Below, one piece after another: positions 26,204-28,958 of a stretch of 28,958 nucleotides of DNA (the first letter of the stretch is position 1; each line of letters begins with the position of its first letter). The position numbers and the translations under genes were made by a program. The notes under the pieces are model-generated. The model saw only the letters and a program-made list of their open reading frames with translations. It was not told where the DNA came from and made no database searches. Source of the DNA: UBA1738 sp003453455 (lineage in GTDB: Bacteria; Bacillota; Clostridia; UBA1381); NCBI GenBank assembly GCA_946621875.1, contig CAMOOX010000014.1, positions 1 through 28,958 on the forward strand. Direction: 5' to 3'.

Positions 26204-26458
26204 ATGGCTCATAAAAAAGGTATGGGTTCTACCAAGAACGGCCGAGATAGCGAAAGTAAGCGTCTTGGTGTTAAGAGAGCTGACGGACAGTTTGTTCTTG
26301 CCGGCAATATTTTGGTAAGACAGCGCGGAACGAAAATTCATCCCGGAAACAATGTTGGTATCGGAAGCGACGATACATTGTTTGCGCTTATCGACGGAAA
26401 TGTAAAATTTGAAAGAAAAGGCAAAGACAAAAAGCAGTGCAGCGTTTATTCTGCTTAA
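26204..26458 (+). CDS. rpmA: 50S ribosomal protein bL27 (no N-terminal extension)
   Basis: bL27 reaches into the peptidyl transferase centre with its N-terminus. The 84-residue protein starts MAHKKGMGSTKNGRDSESKRLG. Most Bacillota make L27 with a leader of about nine residues ending in Phe, which Prp cuts before the A-H-K-K-G or similar start. Here the gene begins directly at Met plus that mature sequence, and an in-frame TAA immediately precedes the ATG (26201-26203), so no leader can be encoded. Removal of Met would give the same mature end. The terminator follows 13 bases after the stop. Confidence 0.98.
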   Translation: MAHKKGMGSTKNGRDSESKRLGVKRADGQFVLAGNILVRQRGTKIHPGNNVGIGSDDTLFALIDGNVKFERKGKDKKQCSVYSA

Positions 26459-26470
26459 ATAAGCAAATCG

Positions 26471-26500
26471 GGCATCTCTTAATAGGGGATGTCTTTTTTT
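26471..26500 (+). terminator. Intrinsic terminator of rplU-rpmA
   Basis: GGCATCTC (26471-26478) pairs with GGGATGTC (26486-26493) with two G-U pairs, followed by seven T (26494-26500). It separates the ribosomal operon from the abrB-like gene, which has its own promoter. Confidence 0.85.
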
Positions 26501-26513
26501 GCGCAAACTTCGC

Positions 26514-26542
26514 TTGCAAAAATTGACAAAATATGGTAAAAT
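26514..26542 (+). promoter_or_regulatory. Promoter of the AbrB-like gene
   Basis: TTGCAA (26514-26519) and TAAAAT (26537-26542) have a 17-base spacer, and TGG directly before the -10 makes an extended -10. A nearby TTGACA at 26524 has no -10 at the right distance. Confidence 0.65.
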
Positions 26543-26573
26543 AAGAAAAATGGTTTTGTGAAAGGAGCATATT

Positions 26574-26822
26574 ATGAAATTTACAGGAATATCAAGACCA
26601 ATAGACGAGCTCGGGAGAATAGTAATACCTAAGGAAATAAGAAACGCACTTGATATGCGTCCGAAGGACGAAATAGAGATATACATAGAGGACGGCAAAA
26701 TGATAATGAAAAAGGCAAAACCCTTTTGCGCATTATGCGGAAATACGGAGGAACTTTCTTCATTTTCCGGGAAATTTATTTGCCGTGACTGCATAAATAA
26801 ACTTCAAAATTTTCCCGAATAA
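26574..26822 (+). CDS. AbrB family transcriptional regulator with a C-terminal CxxC pair
   Basis: The 82-residue protein has an N-terminal SpoVT/AbrB swapped-hairpin DNA-binding domain (about residues 1-48: GISRPIDELGRIVIPKEIR, then DEIEIYIEDGKMIMKK). The short C-terminal part has C52-x2-C55 and C70-x2-C73, likely a small zinc-binding or dimerisation module. AbrB relatives regulate transition-state and sporulation genes, usually as repressors; the targets here are unknown. Length is slightly below Bacillus AbrB (about 94). The ATG at 26574 has AAAGGAG 6 bases upstream. It has its own promoter and sits between the ribosomal operon and ftsH. I do not see a specific operator that it would bind. 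Confidence 0.88.
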   Translation: MKFTGISRPIDELGRIVIPKEIRNALDMRPKDEIEIYIEDGKMIMKKAKPFCALCGNTEELSSFSGKFICRDCINKLQNFPE

Positions 26823-26869
26823 AAGGTGATTTGTAAAGTAATCAAAAGGATTTTGTAATGTAAATGAAG

Positions 26870-26898
26870 TTGACACTTTTTTTTCATTATGATATGCT
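26870..26898 (+). promoter_or_regulatory. Promoter of ftsH
   Basis: TTGACA (26870-26875) and TATGCT (26893-26898) are separated by 17 bases. The perfect -35 compensates for a weaker -10. Transcription would start near 26905. Confidence 0.6.
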
Positions 26899-26924
26899 GT
26901 TATCGGGCATATGGCAACCGATAA
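26892..26924 (+). promoter_or_regulatory. Overlapping inverted repeats at the ftsH start site
   Basis: TTATCGG (26900-26906) pairs with CCGATAA (26918-26924), and ATATGC (26892-26897) pairs with GCATAT (26907-26912); the two overlap and exclude each other. They lie at the transcription start and 4 bases before the ribosome binding site, so they could be an operator or a switchable leader. No CIRCE or CtsR site is seen. Confidence 0.3.
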
Positions 26925-26943
26925 TATGAAAGGAAAATGCAAA

Positions 26944-28860
26944 ATGAATGATAAGAAAAATAAAAAATCGAATATAAATCCCGTTATATATTTCATCATT
27001 TTGTCGCTTGCGGCAACGATAGGGCTTAATTATATGCTTAATACGCTTACAGCACCACAGCGTGAGGAGATATATTACAGCGATTTTATAAAGCTTGTTG
27101 AAGAGGATAAAATTGAAAGTGTAGAGATAAAATCAGACACAATTTTGATATATCCGAAAGGTGAAAAAGAAGAACAAAACATAGTTTCGGCATATTTTCA
27201 AAATTTTGGCGGTGGCAGGCAGGTGCAGTATTATACAGGCACAATAGACGACCCAAATTTAGTTGAGCTTTTAAAGAGTCATAATGTTATGTTTAAAAAG
27301 GGCGTTATCGAAAATAACCTGTTTATGGATTTGTTCGTTTCGTGGATACTTCCCGCAGCGCTTTTATACCTGTTTTTTGGGATGGTTATGCGTTCTATGG
27401 GAAAGCGTATGGGCGGCGGAATTATGGGCGTCGGTCAGTCTAATGCGAAAATGTATATGGAAAATAAAACGGGCGTGACATTTGCAGATGTTGCGGGACA
27501 AAATGAGGCAAAAGAGTCGCTTGACGAGATAGTGGATTTTTTGCATAATCCGGCAAAATATACTGCTATCGGTGCAAAACAGCCAAAGGGTGCACTTTTA
27601 GTAGGGCCTCCCGGAACGGGTAAAACACTTTTGGCAAAGGCGGTTGCAGGCGAGGCAAATGTGCCGTTTTTCTCGATTTCAGGCTCGGATTTTGTAGAGA
27701 TGTTTGTAGGTGTCGGCGCATCGCGTGTCCGAGACCTGTTTAAACAGGCGTCGGCAAAGGCGCCGTGCATAATTTTTATAGACGAGATTGATGCAATAGG
27801 CAAAAGCCGTGACAATCAGTTTGGCGGAAATGACGAGCGTGAGCAGACATTAAATCAGCTTTTGTCTGAAATGGACGGTTTTGACTCGTCAAAGGGAGTA
27901 GTAATTTTGGCGGCGACAAACCGTCCTGAAATACTTGATAAAGCACTTTTGCGTCCGGGCAGATTTGATAGGCGTATTATTGTTGAAAAGCCCGATTTAA
28001 AGGGAAGAGAGGACATTTTAAAGGTGCATATTAAAAATGTCAAAGTTTCTCCTGATATAGACCTTCACGAAATTGCACTTGCAACAAGCGGTGCGGTGGG
28101 TGCAGACCTTGCCAATATGGTGAATGAGGCGGCGCTCCGAGCAGTCAGAATGAAAAGAAAAGCCGTAATTCAAGAGGATTTGATGGAGGCTGTGGAAATA
28201 ATAATTGCAGGTAAGGAGAAAAAGGACAGAATTTTGTCCGATAAGGAAAAGCGTATTGTAGCATATCACGAAGTTGGACACGCTCTTGCAGCCGCACTTC
28301 AAAAAAATACCGACCCGGTTCAGAAAATCACAATTGTACCGCGTACTATGGGCGCTTTGGGCTACACAATGCAGATGCCCGAGGAGGAACGCTACCTTAT
28401 GAGCAAGGATGAGATTTTGGATGAAATTACCGTGCTTTTGGCAGGACGAGTTGCCGAGGAAATCGTGTTCAATACCAAAACGACGGGTGCGGCAAATGAT
28501 ATTGAGCGTGCGAATGAGCTTGCAAGAGCGATGATTGCACAGTACGGAATGAGCGATAAATTCGGTATGGCAGCGCTTGAAAAACCGCAGAGCAGATATT
28601 TGGACGGCAGAAATGTGCCGAATTGCTCTGAGGCAACAATGACGCTTTTAGACGAGGAAATAATAAAAGTATTAAAGGATGCGCACGAAAAAGCGGAAAA
28701 AATGCTCCGTGATAATATGGAAGCACTTGATAAAATAGCGGCATTCCTGATTGAAAAGGAAACGATAACGGGCGAGCAGTTTATGTCGATTTTAAACGAG
28801 ATAAAAAACCCAAAACCGCAAGAGGAAACCGAAAAGGTAGGAGAACCTGTAACGGTTTGA
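26944..28860 (+). CDS. ftsH: ATP-dependent zinc metalloprotease FtsH
   Basis: FtsH is a hexameric membrane AAA+ protease that removes misassembled membrane proteins and some regulators. From ATG 26944 it has 638 residues, typical for the family. There are two membrane spans (about 14-31 and 123-145) around an outside domain. The AAA+ module has Walker A GPPGTGKT (221-228), Walker B Asp280-Glu281 and the second region of homology ATNRPEILDKALLRPGRFDRR. The zinc site is HEVGH (His442, Glu443, His446) with Asp519 as third ligand. I prefer ATG 26944 because AAAGGA lies 9 bases upstream; the in-frame ATG at 26911 has no such site and falls in the hairpin region. It has its own promoter and is the last gene of the window. 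Confidence 0.97.
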   Translation: MNDKKNKKSNINPVIYFIILSLAATIGLNYMLNTLTAPQREEIYYSDFIKLVEEDKIESVEIKSDTILIYPKGEKEEQNIVSAYFQNFGGGRQVQYYTGTIDDPNLVELLKSHNVMFKKGVIENNLFMDLFVSWILPAALLYLFFGMVMRSMGKRMGGGIMGVGQSNAKMYMENKTGVTFADVAGQNEAKESLDEIVDFLHNPAKYTAIGAKQPKGALLVGPPGTGKTLLAKAVAGEANVPFFSISGSDFVEMFVGVGASRVRDLFKQASAKAPCIIFIDEIDAIGKSRDNQFGGNDEREQTLNQLLSEMDGFDSSKGVVILAATNRPEILDKALLRPGRFDRRIIVEKPDLKGREDILKVHIKNVKVSPDIDLHEIALATSGAVGADLANMVNEAALRAVRMKRKAVIQEDLMEAVEIIIAGKEKKDRILSDKEKRIVAYHEVGHALAAALQKNTDPVQKITIVPRTMGALGYTMQMPEEERYLMSKDEILDEITVLLAGRVAEEIVFNTKTTGAANDIERANELARAMIAQYGMSDKFGMAALEKPQSRYLDGRNVPNCSEATMTLLDEEIIKVLKDAHEKAEKMLRDNMEALDKIAAFLIEKETITGEQFMSILNEIKNPKPQEETEKVGEPVTV

Positions 28861-28958
28861 TAAAAAAGCTTTTGATAAAAGCTCCGCCTGCGGGCGTAGA
28901 AATAAGGCAGCAGTTTTGTTATTTCGGAAATTATCTCAATTTGAGGTAATTTCCTACA
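28861..28958. other. Downstream flank of ftsH with hairpins, no gene
   Basis: After the ftsH stop there is AGCTTTTGATAAAAGCT (7-pair stem) and then a strong 13-pair hairpin, 28926-28938 with 28942-28954 (one G-U pair). Neither is followed by a clear T run, so a standard terminator cannot be confirmed. The window ends 4 bases after the second hairpin. Confidence 0.5.

Noticed and set aside
26520..26548. TTGACA at 26524 as the -35 of the AbrB-like gene
   Set aside because: The only good -10 (TAAAAT) is 7 bases away, too close; the TTGCAA at 26514 gives a 17-base spacer.
26911..26943. Upstream ATG for ftsH
   Set aside because: There is no ribosome binding site before it, and it lies in the leader hairpin; FtsH proteins normally begin close to the first membrane span.
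1..28958. CRISPR array, tRNA, rRNA, prophage or defence system
   Set aside because: I found no regularly spaced repeats, no tRNA-like cloverleaf, and no integrase, transposase, toxin or nuclease gene; the genes are conserved housekeeping functions.

Overview
The window looks like a chromosomal segment of an anaerobic, low-to-moderate GC member of the Bacillota, most likely class Clostridia. The reasons are a homodimeric pyruvate:ferredoxin oxidoreductase, a SpoVD-type penicillin-binding protein with two PASTA domains, a MurE with the meso-diaminopimelate signature DNPR, an AbrB-type regulator and strong AAGGAGG ribosome binding sites. The exact genus cannot be read from the sequence. Almost everything is conserved core genome; I see no phage, transposase, CRISPR array, rRNA or tRNA.

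Layout. (1) 1-5022, + strand: DNA repair and tRNA modification operon mutS (5' end outside the window), mutL, miaA, closed by a strong terminator whose stem lies partly inside the miaA stop region. (2) 5023-5601: a gene-free stretch of about 580 bases, bounded on both sides by near-identical copies of the same terminator hairpin. It carries a structured, MITE-like or REP-like repeat whose two ends are GTAC-closed hairpins in inverted orientation. (3) 5602-12189, - strand: nifJ (own promoter), lgt and tex, with tex and lgt only 2 bases apart. (4) 12321-24320, + strand: a division and cell wall cluster (mraZ, rsmH, an FtsL-like gene, spoVD/ftsI, murE, murF, mraY, ftsW/spoVE, murG), driven by a clear promoter overlapped by a four-copy MraZ-type box array. 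murD is absent from its usual place between mraY and ftsW. After murG comes a secreted transglutaminase-like protein instead of the murC/murB/divIB/ftsA/ftsZ genes that often follow. (5) 24379-25746: a YqeG-type HAD phosphatase and an endonuclease IV-like TIM barrel protein. (6) 25735-26500: an L21 leader with a perfect consensus promoter, then rplU, rpmA and a terminator. The protease gene prp, normally between rplU and rpmA in Bacillota, is absent, and L27 correspondingly lacks the N-terminal extension that Prp removes. (7) 26514-28860: an AbrB-like regulator and ftsH, each with its own promoter. The last 98 bases hold hairpins but no gene.

Functionally, the cell wall block covers the path from UDP-MurNAc-tripeptide (MurE) through MurF, lipid I (MraY), lipid II (MurG) and septal or spore cortex polymerisation (FtsW/SpoVE with its SpoVD partner). 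The rest is housekeeping: mismatch repair, lipoprotein maturation, ribosome assembly and membrane proteolysis. The most unusual items are the duplicated terminator with its repeat element, the linked absence of prp and of the L27 leader, the missing murD, and the uncharacterised secreted transglutaminase-like gene coupled to murG.
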